The notes: generated from the sequence alone by a model not told the origin. DNA of 64,000 nucleotides from Pegea sp. RAD2-039 (GCA_034620365.1 JAQGEQ010000084.1:1302001-1366000), one strand, 5' to 3'. Shown: positions 14,494 through 25,981, counted from the first letter of the stretch. Translations and numbers: made by a program.

Positions 14494-17400
14494 TCACAGT
14501 TTAGAAATGGCAATGTTGACGATATTATAACAATTCAGCTTTTTTTTTGAACAACACAAGTGATTTTGACATGACAATCTCTGATGGCAGATTGTTCCAT
14601 ATACTGATTGTGCGGTATGAGAAAAAACTTAATCTGGTTAACGTAGCTGGTGGAGTGGGCTTATTAAGATGTAATTTATGTCTTCTAAGTTGATATAACT
14701 TGAGGGAGGGACTAATGGAGAAAAAGTCATCAAACTGAAGATCAATTAGGTTGTGAATAATTTTAAAAATCAGAATAAGGTCGTATTTAATTCTTCGGAT
14801 TTCCAAAGTATCTAGATTGAAGAAGCTGAGACGATGCTTATAACTCTCGTATTTGATATTAAGTTTCCTGCAAACTAATCTCGTAAATGTTGCCTGAACA
14901 GATTCGATTTTTCTGATATCACCAACTTGATATGGCATCCATGCACTGACATTGTATTCAAGAATAGGGCGTATGTACAGTTTGAAAAGGTTGACGAAAA
15001 ACCATGGATCTTTAGAATTAAAAGTCTTTATGATGAGGTGGACAAGCTTGATAGATTTTCCAAAGATTCTGGAAACATAACTGTGCCATTTGAAGTCAGA
15101 TGTCAGAGTAATGCCGAGGTCTATGACTGAGGATACTCGTTCAAGAATAGATCCATTGATGTAGTATTGGTTGCTGAAGTTGGCAGCTGGCTTACGGGAG
15201 AATGTTATAACTTCAGACTTTGTTGGCTGGATTTTAAGTTGCCAATTCGCAGACCAGTTTTCTACAATATTTAGTGCAGTTTGGAGTTTTGAGTGAGAAC
15301 CAGATAATAGCTTGATGTCGTCTGCATACACAAATACACTGACATTGTCTACTGTTATTAGTCTTCTGATGAGGTCTTCAATAAAATCAAAAAGAGAAGT
15401 GGACCCAGAACGGAACCCTGAGGAACACCGCTGGTGACTTTACTAGGAGTAGATAAAGATCTTTCTACACGGGTTCGTTGGGTTCTACCTGATAAGAAAT
15501 CTTCAATCCATTTTAAGATAGAGTTGCTGATTTTTATGTTTTTCAATACAGTAATGAGCTTGTTGTGTGGAACAGAATCAAACGCTTTAGCAAAATCAAG
15601 GTATATGATGTCACATGGAGTATTACTTTCGTAATGAGCTGTAAGCTCATTGAAAAAAGTGAGATGTTGAGTCAAAGAAGATCTTTGCTTAACAAAGCCA
15701 TGCTGGACATCAGATATCAGATGATGCTCCGTCAAATGGCTAGTTATATGGTTGTGAATGATATGTTCTTGAGTTCTGCAGATAGCCGAAGTCAGCGAAA
15801 CTGGTCTGTAGTTAAGTGCAGTGTTTCTGGGACCCTTCTTATAAATTGGAGTAATAATAGCATTCTTCCAAATTTGTGGAAGTCTTCCCCGCTTAAGAGT
15901 CATGTTAAAGAGTAGCGATAAGGGTAGCGCTAAAGAACAAGTACTTTTTCTTAAAAACAAAGCTGGGATTTGATCTGGGGTGTTGGAAACTGTTGATTTT
16001 AGAGAAGAAATAGCCTTAGATACTATATCAACTGTTATGTCTAGATCTACCATCTCAGAGATATTTGAAAGGATATTGGAGTAGGAAATAGTAGGAGTAT
16101 TGCCATCATCGGTTATAAAAACCTTTTCAAATTGTTTGTTTAGCAATTCAGCTTTACTCTTTGGTTCCATCACCAGCTGATTGGCGTTATCAAGCAAGGG
16201 AGGTAGATGAGATCTCACCTTAAGCTTGTGATTAATGAAGCCAAAAAACGTTTTCTTGCTAGGTGAAGATAAGATTGCACTTTCTTTTCCTAAATAGAGG
16301 CTATAAACTGATTTCTTGTAGACTAGACAAAGATCTTTGTATAGAGGTTTGATGGAAGGATCTGCTTTAGTTTGTTTGTATAAGAGGTTTTTCAAATGCT
16401 GTAAATTCCTTAAATATCTTGGCAAGTGGGGTTTTTTGTTGACTCTATATAAAGGTATGAACTTTTTAATTGACTCATTAACAATGTTAGTAAACCTCGA
16501 GTAGATATCATTGATGTCTTCGGTAGAGTTGAAAACAGAAATCCAGTCAACACCTGATAAAAACTTGTTTTTACTGTTATAATTTCCACGATAAAAGTTC
16601 CGTATGCTTGGAGTTTTAACGTTCGTAGAAAAAGTTTGTTGGAGTTTGAATTCAATCATGTTGTGATCGCATGTCAGAGCAAAAGGTTCATTTTGATCAA
16701 CGTAGATAACGTTCTCAGGTTTTGATGTGATGAGAAGATCCAAAGTATTACCACTAACTTGGGTTGGAAAAGTAACCATCTGAGATAGATTATTGGCATC
16801 AAGGAAGTTTACAAAGACATGACTCAGATTGGCTAAATTAGTTTTGTCTCCATTCAAATTAAACAATTTTCCATTGAATGCTAAATTTGGGTTATTCCAA
16901 TCAATTCTACTAAAATTAAAATCCCTGAGAATATAAATCTCAGGACAAACAAGGCTTTTCAGAACCTTCAATAAGGCCTTAATAGTAACCTCATCGTTAA
17001 CTTTAGACGGTGGTAGGTAGGTACATATAAAGCGGGAAAACTTAGACTTTGAGTAATGAAAATTGAAAGCAATAATCTCAAATCCTGGGCAATCAATGGT
17101 ATTTATCTTAATTCTTGAAATCATGGGTGCCAGTGATGTTTTATAGATCACACAAACACCGCCGCCTCTATCAAACAGTCTATCACAGCGCAAAGCACGA
17201 AAAAGATCACTGTCATCCAGAAAGGAGTCAGGATAAAAGGGTTTCAACCAAGTTTCGGTAATGAAAACAAATGTAAAATCTTGAGAAAACAAAAGAGCTT
17301 TCAATTCGAAAATTTTGTTGACAATTGACCGTGCGTTGAAAAACATACCTAATATAAAAGAAAAATTGTCTTTTTGACACTTGTAAGATTTGGTGGTAGG

Positions 17401-17541
17401 CTTCTGTGTACTGTTATCTTGGGCTGGAAGCATAGTATTAATAATTTTGTGCGAAGAGAGGTTGAATAAGGATGATGTGGGTCCAGTGATTATTTTGCAC
17501 TTCCGTTTTTTGAAAAGACCTTCACAATCTTTAAAGCCCAT
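14494..17541 (-). pseudogene. LINE ORF2: AP-type endonuclease and reverse transcriptase, frameshifted
   Basis: The endonuclease occupies about residues 65-310 (FNARSIVNKIFELK, FITETWLKPF, RDFNFSRIDW, CDHNMIEFK). The usual GDFN motif reads RDFN here. The reverse transcriptase follows (WKNAIITPIYKKG, NYRPVSLTS, IYLDFAKAFDSVPH, SGVPQGSVLGPLLF, YADDIKLLSG). The frame ends at 15358 because of a one-base loss near 15385, and resumes in another frame at 15331 with the YADD catalytic box. A second slip in an A-run near 14548 truncates the last dozen residues. The EN/RT pair would nick target DNA and copy element RNA. This copy cannot make the full enzyme. Confidence 0.92.
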
Positions 17542-17669
17542 GGTGGACCTCGAACTTTGTATTTGAAATCAGTTGGTTGCTCTTTCTGATTTCGGCTGTA
17601 CGCCTCTTTTAGAAGACGCTTATTTTCTAAGCGATCATCTTCACACATATCATGTGCTACTCTGATGCC

Positions 17670-18485
17670 CTAGAATTTTTCGTCCTGCTTAAGCTTATAC
17701 AGCTTAGCAAGAAACTTACGTTTGTCCCATCTTTCCTGAAAGGACACTTTTAACGGTCTTTTATGATTTGATCCTTTTGCCCCGAGTCTGGTCATTGAAA
17801 CTTTTGGAGCGTCCACAGCACCAATGCTTTGAGTGCACATTTGATTAAAAGTCTTGATGTCATCGTCTTTATCAGTCTCAGAGACACCAAAGATGATGAC
17901 ATTGTTTTCTCTATCCTCCCGGTCCAGAGTAAGTTTTTTGTGCGTGTCAGTAACCTTCTTGGCAAGAAGTTGCACCACGCTAGTATTTTTTTCGGATCCA
18001 GAATTACCAACAACTGAGGCCCATGTGAGAGGCTTCTTTGTGGAGGCATCCAGTTCAATCATAGATTTGGATAAGATAGAAATCTTTTCATTGATTTTGG
18101 CAACATCGTTGCCAATTTCGGATTTAAATTTGGCCAATTCAGTGGATATGGTGTTGCTGATGTCGGACAATAGGCTTGTATTAGTGTTGGACGAGGTGGT
18201 TGTTTTGTCCATAGATCTACATTTAATGCAGGACCAACAAAATCCCAATTGCTGCATTTTATTATTTTCAAATATATCATAAAATTTTTTACTCACATCA
18301 CTACAAGTGAGGTGAAACCTAGAGAGGCATTTGATGCAATCTATTGCCAGATCTTTACCAGAGCAAGTTTTGTTACAAGCTTGGCAATTGCCATTGCAAG
18401 CTTGTTTTGAAGAACTTGGTTTGCTTGGGTTTTTTGGAGCTTTTGACCGCAAGGTCCTGTCATTTGTATCTACCATAGTTTCCAT
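17670..18485 (-). pseudogene. LINE ORF1 protein with PHD finger, premature stop
   Basis: 271 codons to a TAG at 17670-17672. Residues about 33-85 form a C4HC3 PHD-like finger (CNGNCQACNKTC, CIKCLSRFHLTC, FCWSCIKC). A helical stretch follows, then an esterase-less nucleic-acid-binding-like region (NNVIIFGVSETD, MTRLGAKG). The same frame continues after the TAG to a second stop near 17490 through a segment typical of this ORF family (ENKRLLKEAYSRNQ, VRGPPWALK), so the TAG is probably a nonsense mutation. The uninterrupted frame would overlap the ORF2 start by about 50 bases, as in many CR1 elements. ORF1p of this group binds element RNA. Confidence 0.85.
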
Positions 18486-18490
18486 GATAG

Positions 18491-19236
18491 ATTTTTAGTA
18501 ACTCCCACCAAAGTATACAAGGTTAATAAAGTATACCAAATATACCAAGTTAATAATATATAATAATAAGTAGAAATATAAATAAATACACCACAAAAGT
18601 TAATCACAGCTTATTAGCAGCTATTCAAAAATGTGTATCCACCAAAGATTTATAAAAGATTTTTGCTGTCACCAACCACAAAATATAATATATATATAAT
18701 AAACAATTCACTTCCTAGAAATAACTTTATCACAACTTATAAGCACTTATTCAAATAGAACCTATAACCTTTAGAATTGAAATAAATCAAATATTTTATG
18801 TTAAGCATTTTCGCTATGTAAATCATTTATTATTAGTTTTTATAATGTTATTTCTTAGTTTATTATTAATTACCATTTATTGAAAAAGTTCAGATTATAT
18901 ATAGATTTAAATTAATGCCATTTATAAATATAACTTTTTGGCAAGTTTAGATTCTCTTTAAAAAGTGATTTATTTGATAAGTAGCTATATAAACTTCTGA
19001 ATTAAAAAATATCATTTATAATAATCTATATTTTGAATCATTATTCATTTAAAACATAATAAAGATTTAGTTTAGAATTAATAATTATTATTTATTACAT
19101 CTGTTTTTTTGTTTTTATTTACTTTTTGTGTTTTTATTGAAGACAGTTTTATTAAAAGCCTTCTTTTCTTTTTTATTAAAAAATGAATTTAATAATTTTC
19201 ACTTTTTTGGATTTAAATCTTTTTTTTTTCTTGTAG
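18491..19236. other. AT-rich gap above the LINE
   Basis: Contains probable LINE 5' UTR to about 18.75 kb, including two related segments (near 18599-18650 and 18715-18758), then plain AT-rich DNA ending in a long pyrimidine tract before a possible 3' splice site at 19236. Confidence 0.4.
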
Positions 19237-19311
19237 AGATCTTATAAATATCTGGAACCAAAAATTCATGCAATGAAGGCTCTTCAAGAAGATGAAGATG
19301 ATGATGAATAA
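19237..19311 (+). other. Possible terminal coding exon of an unidentified gene
   Basis: A strong pyrimidine tract and TTGTAG precede 24 codons ending with an acidic tail and stop (RSYKYLEPKIHAMKALQE, then alternating D and E), with AATAAA at 19329. The composition and the splice/polyadenylation frame look like a real last exon, but I could not find its partner exons, and the LINE lies in the way. The family is not recognised. It could also be a chance match in AT-rich DNA. Confidence 0.35.
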
Positions 19312-20168
19312 ATCTATTTTCTTGATTCAATAAAGACATTCTAATTCTGAAATTATTTTGAAAATTTTAGAAAAATTTGTGGAATAAATTCTGAGTCTTC
19401 AAAAAAGTTTGTAAAAAAACTTTTTATAGAAAGTTGATTTGTTTAAATAAATATCAAATTCAGTTTTTTATATATCATAAAAATGTTTACTTAGAGATGA
19501 TTTAGTTGCAGATTCAAAACTTATTTATATTTTAGACGCAAATTTGAAATTTCTTGTTTTACAAATTAACTTTTACTAGCTGAGAAATAAATAGAAAATT
19601 GGTTGGGAAGTAAACAGAGATGACTTCAAAATTGATAAATTTTCAGCAATAAAATATCAGAATGAAGGTTCTTATATATCTTGAATTTTACAATTTGTTC
19701 ATTAGACTGGTATATTTCAAAATACAGATCCTGACCAAATTAGCAACTTAAATATCTATTCATCTCTATAATTAGATTAAATCTCATTAAAATATTCCAG
19801 TTTGGAAATTGGAAGTTTAAAAAATTGCTTCAGACATGTTGACAAAAAATATATTTTAAAATCAGATAATTGAAACGAAAATTGTTAGTGATTTGCAAAT
19901 CTGTAGATTTATTCCTGAAGATATTGATGAAATTTCACTAGAAAAATATCAAATAAATCATATTTAATTATTTTTTATTGAAATATCATTTGCTTTTAAT
20001 AAGATCTTCGTTAAAATGTTGTTGACAAAACTTTTTAAGTTGTTCATAAAAATGCTGTAAAGACGAAGACAGACAGAATATTAGATGACAAATTATTAAA
20101 AAGATAAGAAAAAGAGACTGGAAGAAATTAGTGAAAAATCATCTGAGAGAAATTATTTTTCTAAACAT
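19312..20168. other. Intergenic, no gene seen
   Basis: AT-rich with stops in all frames. I looked here for the upstream exons of IFT122 and found none. Confidence 0.45.
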
Positions 20169-20402
20169 TTATTCCTCCCAGGGTTCCCAGACACCATTCC
20201 TGAGACTGGGATCTGATAGAGGATCACATGGCGGGAAGTTTACAGCAACTGCAGAGTGATTATAAGCAGCTATCTTTTCTAAGAGTTGATCAACAATTTT
20301 AGGAAAATATTCTGTAAGATCGACTTTCTCAGAGCAATCGGATTCGATATGAAGAGGTGATTGGTTGTTAACTAAATATTTTAATTTAGATTCAGAAGAC
20401 AT
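20169..20402 (-). CDS. Small uncharacterised protein, 77 residues
   Basis: One exon, ATG at 20402. The composition is unlike the surrounding AT-rich noise: acidic, with a helical middle (DLTEYFPKIVDQLLEKIA) and a distinctive tail (CDPLSDPSLRNGVWEPWEE). No signal peptide or membrane segment. I do not recognise the family. Its start codon lies on the same CATG as the first ATG of the IFT122 fragment on the other strand, so the two genes abut head to head, or this one sits in what was an IFT122 intron. The well-mixed codons and stable composition favour a real gene; a conserved-ORF search would decide. Confidence 0.55.
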   Translation of the reverse strand: MSSESKLKYLVNNQSPLHIESDCSEKVDLTEYFPKIVDQLLEKIAAYNHSAVAVNFPPCDPLSDPSLRNGVWEPWEE

Positions 20403-21654
20403 GCTGAAGAAATTTCACAAATTTCAAAAATTGGCAGAAATTTATTACGTATATCATTCAATTCAGAGATATGCGGTAAGTTGATGACGTAGTTATTGAT
20501 GACGTAGCTGGTGACGTAATTTTCTGTAGGATGAACCTTTCACGTCACATCTTCCCGAAGCACTTTTTAATCTTTCAAGATTTCTCGTTCATTCAACTCA
20601 AAAGTCACAAACTCCACGCGGCATTTCTAAAGTGTTAGCATGATGTCACTTGTCTAGTAATGACGTCATCTGCTCTAGTAATGACATCATCTTTGATGCA
20701 GAGCAACTTTATGGACTCTAGCGAAGCAAAGTAAACATTTAGGAGCTTATAAAGTGGCCAGATTTGCATATGATAAATTACAATCCCTGAAATTACCTCT
20801 CCGATTTCAAAATCTTATTGATGTCGGATCTATTCTTATCAGATCACAACCTTTCCATGATGCTGAGGTGACGTCATCATACGTGACGTCATCAGTAGTG
20901 AAGTATGTTTGTGTGTGACAGGAACTTTTGCCATTATGTTATCGATGCTCAACAACAAATCCTCCAGTTAATCCCCAAGGACCTCAATGCGTTAATTGTC
21001 GTCAACCTTACATTCACTCCTTCTCGTCGTTCGGTGATGACGTCATACACGCTTTGATGAAGTCACTGACTTTTAAATTGTAGAAGTACTTCCGGTCGTC
21101 GAATTCTCACTTCCTGATGACGTCACAGATGAAGAAGCTTGTCGATTGATTGAAGCATCTTCGATGACGTCATCAACAATTGAATACCGAGATTCAATGA
21201 CGCAATCACTCAAATTAGATGATGACGTCATCAAAGATCCATTTGACTCAGGACTCGTCACTTATGACGTAGGATTTATTTCATCGATTCAATGACGTCA
21301 TATAGCTGTTTACAGCCCAGTAGCGACTTCGAGCCGGTGGTAGCATCACGTGATCTACTTCGACGCTTGTCACGTGATCAGGTTTTGGTTCGACGTTGGC
21401 CGAAACCTCTCCGATTTCAATTTTATCAAAATCTGGTCGCTGAGGTTGCTGTTGCTATGTGCGATTCGTGTTTTCGAGTTAGTGACGTCATTGCTGATGA
21501 CGTCATCATCATTTAAATGCTCTTCATCTTTTAGATGTTTCATGCAGATGATTTTGAGCTTGTAGCTCTTCAGAAGCGGAAATGTCCCTTCTGTCGAAAG
21601 AGAGTTGAAGCTGCTGATGAAGATGTTCAAATCTCAATTCCTCGTTATTTGTGA
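20391..21654 (+). CDS. IFT122: IFT122 (WDR10), C-terminal part only, seven exons
   Basis: Exons 20391-20475, 20530-20633, 20702-20867, 20922-21033, 21084-21268, 21316-21477 and 21535-21654, with consistent phases and no stops. The joined product covers about the last 265 residues of the roughly 1240-residue family: [20 protein letters not shown], then [20 protein letters not shown], the first zinc-ribbon pair (LCYRCST...CVNCRQP), [19 protein letters not shown], and a second pair (MCDSCF...KCPFCRK). IFT122 is a core subunit of intraflagellar transport complex A in cilia. The WD40 and most TPR repeats are absent upstream. The first exon has an acceptor-like AATTTAG at 20384-20390, so either missing exons were separated by rearrangement or this is a 5'-truncated duplicate. 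Intact splice sites argue for recent origin or continued use. Confidence 0.9.
20476..21534 (+). repeat. TGACGTCA palindrome swarm in the IFT122 fragment
   Basis: Perfect TGACGTCA at 20661, 20869, 20884, 21038, 21118, 21165, 21223, 21293, 21483 and 21498. Seven lie in introns 2-6 and three in exon 5. Intron 1 has near matches (TGATGACGTAG twice, GTGACGTAAT). The introns are only 47-68 bases, so the motif fills a large part of them. Confidence 0.85.
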
Positions 21655-22026
21655 CTCAAAAATTTTTTTTTTATTTTTGAGTTTCGTGATTTGTTAGAAA
21701 TTATTTAAAGTGAAAAAATTGTTAATTTTTGAAAATAAAATTTTGTAGAAATTATTTTGAGAATTTTTTCTTTATTTATTTTCTAATTTATTTAAACCTT
21801 AAAAGTTTTCCTACTAATATAATTCACAAAATGAAGAAATCAAATTTGAATCAGCTGAGTCTTAAAAACATTTCTTAGTATTTCAAAATTCATTTTATTA
21901 ATAAATAAAAACAGTTTTTAGACAAATGTTAATCTACAAAAGAAGCTTTCTTCTAAAAATAAATCCATCAAAAAATATGTTCTTTTTTTTATTCACAAGA
22001 AACGTTTATTACAAATCAAAAAAAAA
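21655..22026. other. Downstream flank of IFT122
   Basis: AT-rich. AATAAA at 21735 and 21901 could serve as polyadenylation signals. No other feature seen. Confidence 0.4.
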
Positions 22027-22296
22027 TTACTTTCGAATAAAAATTTCAGAAGAAATTGATTTTAAAACCTTGAGAAGTTCACAGCAAGAATGAATCAACT
22101 CAAAGTCTTTAGAAGTATTATTTCCTGATCCAGCACCATATAAAACTGAATTTACATAACTCACACATTTTTTCAAACATATTTCATCCACAAAAATAGT
22201 TGGATCTTCAGGGATTTTCTCATTAGTCTTTTTGATCTCCAACGACATGCTCATCTTTGGGGATTTTCTCATGAACACCTTTTTCACTTTCTCCAA
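22027..22296 (-). CDS. Hypothetical 89-residue ORF
   Basis: Minus-strand ORF from ATG at 22296. It starts basic (KVKKVFMRKSPKMSMSLEIK) and then has an amphipathic helical stretch with four Cys (CLKKCVSYVNSVLYG, HSCCELLKVLKS). No family is recognised. An overlapping frame begins a few bases upstream (MNSFGESEKGVHEK) and shares a near-repeat of GAGAAAATCCC, so the true start is unclear. It could be a small helical subunit or chance. Confidence 0.35.
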   Translation of the reverse strand: MEKVKKVFMRKSPKMSMSLEIKKTNEKIPEDPTIFVDEICLKKCVSYVNSVLYGAGSGNNTSKDFELIHSCCELLKVLKSISSEIFIRK

Positions 22297-22961
22297 AAGA
22301 ATTCATTTTGATAAAAAAAATTGATTTAAATACCTGTAAAAAATTAATTTATTAAAATAAGAAAAAAAATTTCATAGCAAAAAGTTATTCTTTAAATAAA
22401 AACTTTGTTTAATAATAATACAATTAATAAAGAAAGAAATATAAAACCATTTTTTTCAATAAAATTTGTGTTTAAATAAAACTAAATTGTGCAAAAATAT
22501 TAAAGTTGAATCTAAAAGTTAAATATCTTTAACAAATGTTAATAGTTACATTTCTAAGTTAAAAAATTATATTTAAAGAAAATTTAATTCAAAAATTATT
22601 AAAATGAATTAAAACGAAATTTAAAAGTTTAAAAACTGAACTGAATAATTAAAAAGCAAAATATAAATAGTTTAACTTGAAGCTCTGTGAAAATAAAAGA
22701 ACAATTTGAGCAAAAACAAAAAAGTTTATATTAAAATATATTTCAAAATATCTAAAGTCAAAAATTTGTATAAGACAAACTATAAAACTTCCTGATAAAA
22801 ATAAAAATTTGTATCTCAGTGATCTTGAAAAAGCAGAACTTTTCATTATAAGCTTTTAAAAGGTCTTCACTAAATACAACGAATCTACAAATATTAGTCT
22901 AAGCAAAGAAGTCAAATCAGTAGGTTGATTTTGTTATCTATGCTCACTGCAATCCACAATA
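22297..22961. other. AT-rich gap 3' of the truncated H2A
   Basis: No gene seen, and no histone stem-loop where the H2A 3' end should be. The H2A sequence stops being recognisable at 22971. Confidence 0.45.
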
Positions 22962-23252
22962 TTAAATATTGTTCAATTCCTCATCATTACGAATAGCCAG
23001 TTGTAAGTGACGAGGAATGATTCTACTCTTCTTGTTGTCACGAGCAGCATTGCCAGCTAATTCTAATACTTCAGCACTAAGATATTCCAACACTGCAGCC
23101 AAATACACAGGCGCTCCTGAACCAACTCGACTGGCGTAATTGCCATTTCTCAATAGTCGATGAACACGACCAACTGGAAATTGAAGTCCGGCTCGAGAAG
23201 AACGAGTCTTTGGTTTAGACTTGGTACTAGCACTCGTATCTTTGGATGACAT
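22962..23252 (-). pseudogene. Histone H2A, 3'-truncated (unit A)
   Basis: Residues 1-94 match the intact H2A at 31904-32278, with a slightly different N-tail ([14 protein letters not shown]). After RNDEELN the sequence changes abruptly to two foreign codons and a stop. The C-terminal 30 residues (docking domain, [12 protein letters not shown] onward) and the 3' stem-loop are missing. The protein would lack the surface that holds H3-H4, and the mRNA could not be processed normally, so I call it a pseudogene. It shares a divergent promoter with the intact H2B at 23418. Confidence 0.85.
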
Positions 23253-23319
23253 TTTAGCTATTAGATATATGATAAATAAGACAGCTGTAATATGTTGTTT
23301 TTAGATATAATCTATTTTG

Positions 23320-23333
23320 CAGACGTCATCGAC
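23320..23333 (-). promoter_or_regulatory. Shared histone promoter element between H2A and H2B (unit A)
   Basis: CAGACGTCATCGAC on the plus strand, read GTCGATGACGTCTG toward H2A, lying between the two divergent ATGs. A TATATATA box for H2B lies at 23375-23382, about 36 bases before its ATG. Confidence 0.65.
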
Positions 23334-23417
23334 ATTAATAAGAACTACTATTGCTTATTTACATAATATTAAGGTATATATACTTATAGTTTATAACACT
23401 CGATTTAGACACCTAAG

Positions 23418-23777
23418 ATGGCAGGATCCAAAGCATCTACTAAAATCGTCAAAGCTCCTAAATCGGTCGAAAAAGCCAAAAAGCGACGTCATCGTCGAAA
23501 AGAGAGCTTCGGCATTTATGTTTACAAAGTTCTGAAACAGGTTCATCCTGATACCGGTATCTCTAGCAAGGCCATGAACATCATGAACTCGTTTGTGAAT
23601 GACATCTTTGAGAAAATTGCTTCTGAATCTGCTCGACTTGCTCATTACAACAAACGATCTACTATCAGCAGTCGAGAAATTCAAACAGCTGTTCGCTTAC
23701 TTTTGCCTGGTGAATTATCAAAGCATGCAGTTTCTGAAGGCACTAAGGCAGTCACCAAGTATACTAGTTCAAAATAA
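23418..23777 (+). CDS. Histone H2B (intact, unit A)
   Basis: 119 residues, intronless. A basic N-tail is followed by the conserved histone fold ([60 protein letters not shown]) and the family end [11 protein letters not shown]. It pairs with H2A in the nucleosome. It is transcribed divergently from the truncated H2A over a 165-base promoter with a TATA box at 23375, and followed by a stem-loop at 23794-23809. It is the only full H2B in the window. Confidence 0.98.
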   Translation: MAGSKASTKIVKAPKSVEKAKKRRHRRKESFGIYVYKVLKQVHPDTGISSKAMNIMNSFVNDIFEKIASESARLAHYNKRSTISSREIQTAVRLLLPGELSKHAVSEGTKAVTKYTSSK

Positions 23778-23793
23778 ATATTTCATATCTTAG

Positions 23794-23809
23794 GTCCTTT
23801 TTAGGACCA
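23794..23809 (+). terminator. Histone 3' stem-loop (H2B)
   Basis: GGTCCTTTTTAGGACC, 17 bases after the stop codon. Confidence 0.95.
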
Positions 23810-24500
23810 CTTATTTCAAATGAAATTAAAATAGTTTCAAGCTACGGGTCTAGTTATCAGCTTTTAATTTAACTGTGTAGAAAAGATTAGTCTTGAAAAT
23901 GAAAGTTTATGATGTTTTCAATATAAAATAAATTCAGAAATAATAAAACTGACTTTAATATGCAATTTGGAAGATATTTATTTTAAGATGTGAAAGTAAA
24001 AATGCATTTTTATTCTTGCGTAAACACCTTACAGATTTAATTTATTGAAATTCTGAGCTTTAGTCATCATATTTTGTTGACATTATCGATGTTTTATTTT
24101 GAAAAATTTTATTTTTACCAAAATGATTCTTGCCTTTTTCTTTAGACTAATTATAAGTTTTATATTATTTAGAATCTTATGAAAGTTTTGGAATGAGAAA
24201 AATGAAAATCTCGTGAGATATACTTATAACTTAAAAAATCCATACTAAAGTTTTATTATCATATGGATAAAATGGAACAGAAATACCAAATACTTAACAT
24301 TATTATCTTCAGTTTCAAGAACTAAAGTTATACTATAAAATAATTAGTATTGAAATTTTTCATTTTCTTCCAGCAGTCCTTAAAACCAATGTGCATAATA
24401 GACCTCAACTAATTATGCACTAAAGTGCCAATTGAATATCTCTTAGTACAACTGTCACAACCTTGCACAAACCTTCAAATGCTCAGTTTAAAAACTCAGT
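23810..24500. other. Spacer between convergent H2B and H4
   Basis: AT-rich, no gene. The last 75 bases begin to resemble the matching spacer of unit B (CCAATTGAATATCTCTTAG against CCAATAGAATACCTCTTAG), placing the edge of the duplication near 24425. Confidence 0.45.
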
Positions 24501-24516
24501 GGTCCTAAAAAGGACC
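24501..24516 (-). terminator. Histone 3' stem-loop (H4 copy 2)
   Basis: Reverse complement of GGTCCTTTTTAGGACC, 14 bases after the H4 stop. Confidence 0.95.
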
Positions 24517-24530
24517 TTTGATAGAAATAT

Positions 24531-24854
<324 letters not shown>

Positions 24855-24905
24855 TCAAATAGAATAGCATTTGACGCTATTTTTTTGTTAAATTACTTAA
24901 TGGTA

Positions 24906-24919
24906 CAGACGTCAGCGAG
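24906..24919 (-). promoter_or_regulatory. Shared histone promoter element (H4 copy 2)
   Basis: CAGACGTCAGCGAG on the plus strand (CTCGCTGACGTCTG toward the gene), 64 bases before the ATG. It is conserved although the sequence between it and the ATG has changed. Confidence 0.65.
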
Positions 24920-25468
24920 TGTGATTTAATTCATTAGCTAAATATTAAATTTTATGTAAGTTTAAATAACAGATTCAAATATTTTTCTTCATTTGTATAA
25001 ATAGCTAATAACTAAGCTTTAATTTGAATGAAATACTGCTAGTTGTCAGTCTGATTAATTAAAGTTTGTTATTTTTTGGTATAAAAGTTTACAAGGTAAT
25101 TTTAAATTCAAAATGTTTATATTTCCTAAAAAAGCAAAACTTGTTTTAAACTACTCTCAAAATGCTTATAGCAGCACTCATTCCAAATTATGATCACGTT
25201 TAACTTATACTAGTTAGCACTAATTACTAGCTTCATTAGAATTAGTTTATCTGTAGACTGAAACAATAGCTTTTGATAGATAGTATTAAAGAAGAGTATT
25301 TGAAAACATACTTTTGACAAGTTAAAAATTTTTGTAGATAGTCATCCGTTAAGAAACTTTTTACGATCATAACATGTTAGCTTTAATACATTACTATTAT
25401 ACTTTTCTTAAAATTAAATTCGAAGTTTCAGTGAAATTAAAGCATTTTGATTCACATCAGAAATTGGT

Positions 25469-25484
25469 GGTCCTTAAAAGGACC
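25469..25484 (-). terminator. Histone 3' stem-loop (H3 copy A)
   Basis: Reads GGTCCTTTTAAGGACC on the minus strand, 16 bases after the stop. Confidence 0.95.
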
Positions 25485-25500
25485 TTGTGCATAAAACACA

Positions 25501-25920
<420 letters not shown>

Positions 25921-25967
25921 TTATGTAAGCATAAATATTGATTGTGTTTAACGCTTATTTACAATTA

Positions 25968-25981
25968 CTGACGTCATCGAC
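25968..25981 (-). promoter_or_regulatory. Shared histone promoter element (H3 copy A)
   Basis: CTGACGTCATCGAC on the plus strand (GTCGATGACGTCAG toward the gene), 57 bases before the ATG. An AATATTTATG TATA-like stretch lies between. Confidence 0.65.

Larger units (their letters stand above)
14327..18490 (-). mobile_element. Near full-length CR1-like (Jockey superfamily) LINE
   Basis: Read on the minus strand: a probable 5' UTR beyond 18490, ORF1 with a PHD-type zinc finger, ORF2 with endonuclease and reverse transcriptase, a 3' UTR with a short hairpin (GGTGC...GCACC near 14370-14390) and a (TTTA)n-type tail at 14331-14356. The element ends about 95 bases downstream of the H4 stem-loop. Coding capacity is damaged by one in-frame stop in ORF1 and two frameshifts in ORF2, so it is a recent but dead copy. 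Target-site duplications could not be recognised. The 5' border is uncertain and may reach about 18.75 kb, where partly repeated 5' UTR-like sequence is seen. Confidence 0.9.

Noticed and set aside
15434-18282. Plus-strand ORFs across the LINE
   Set aside because: They are antisense to ORF1 and ORF2, whose motifs are clear on the minus strand.
23391-23684. 97-codon minus ORF across H2B
   Set aside because: Antisense shadow of the intact H2B gene.
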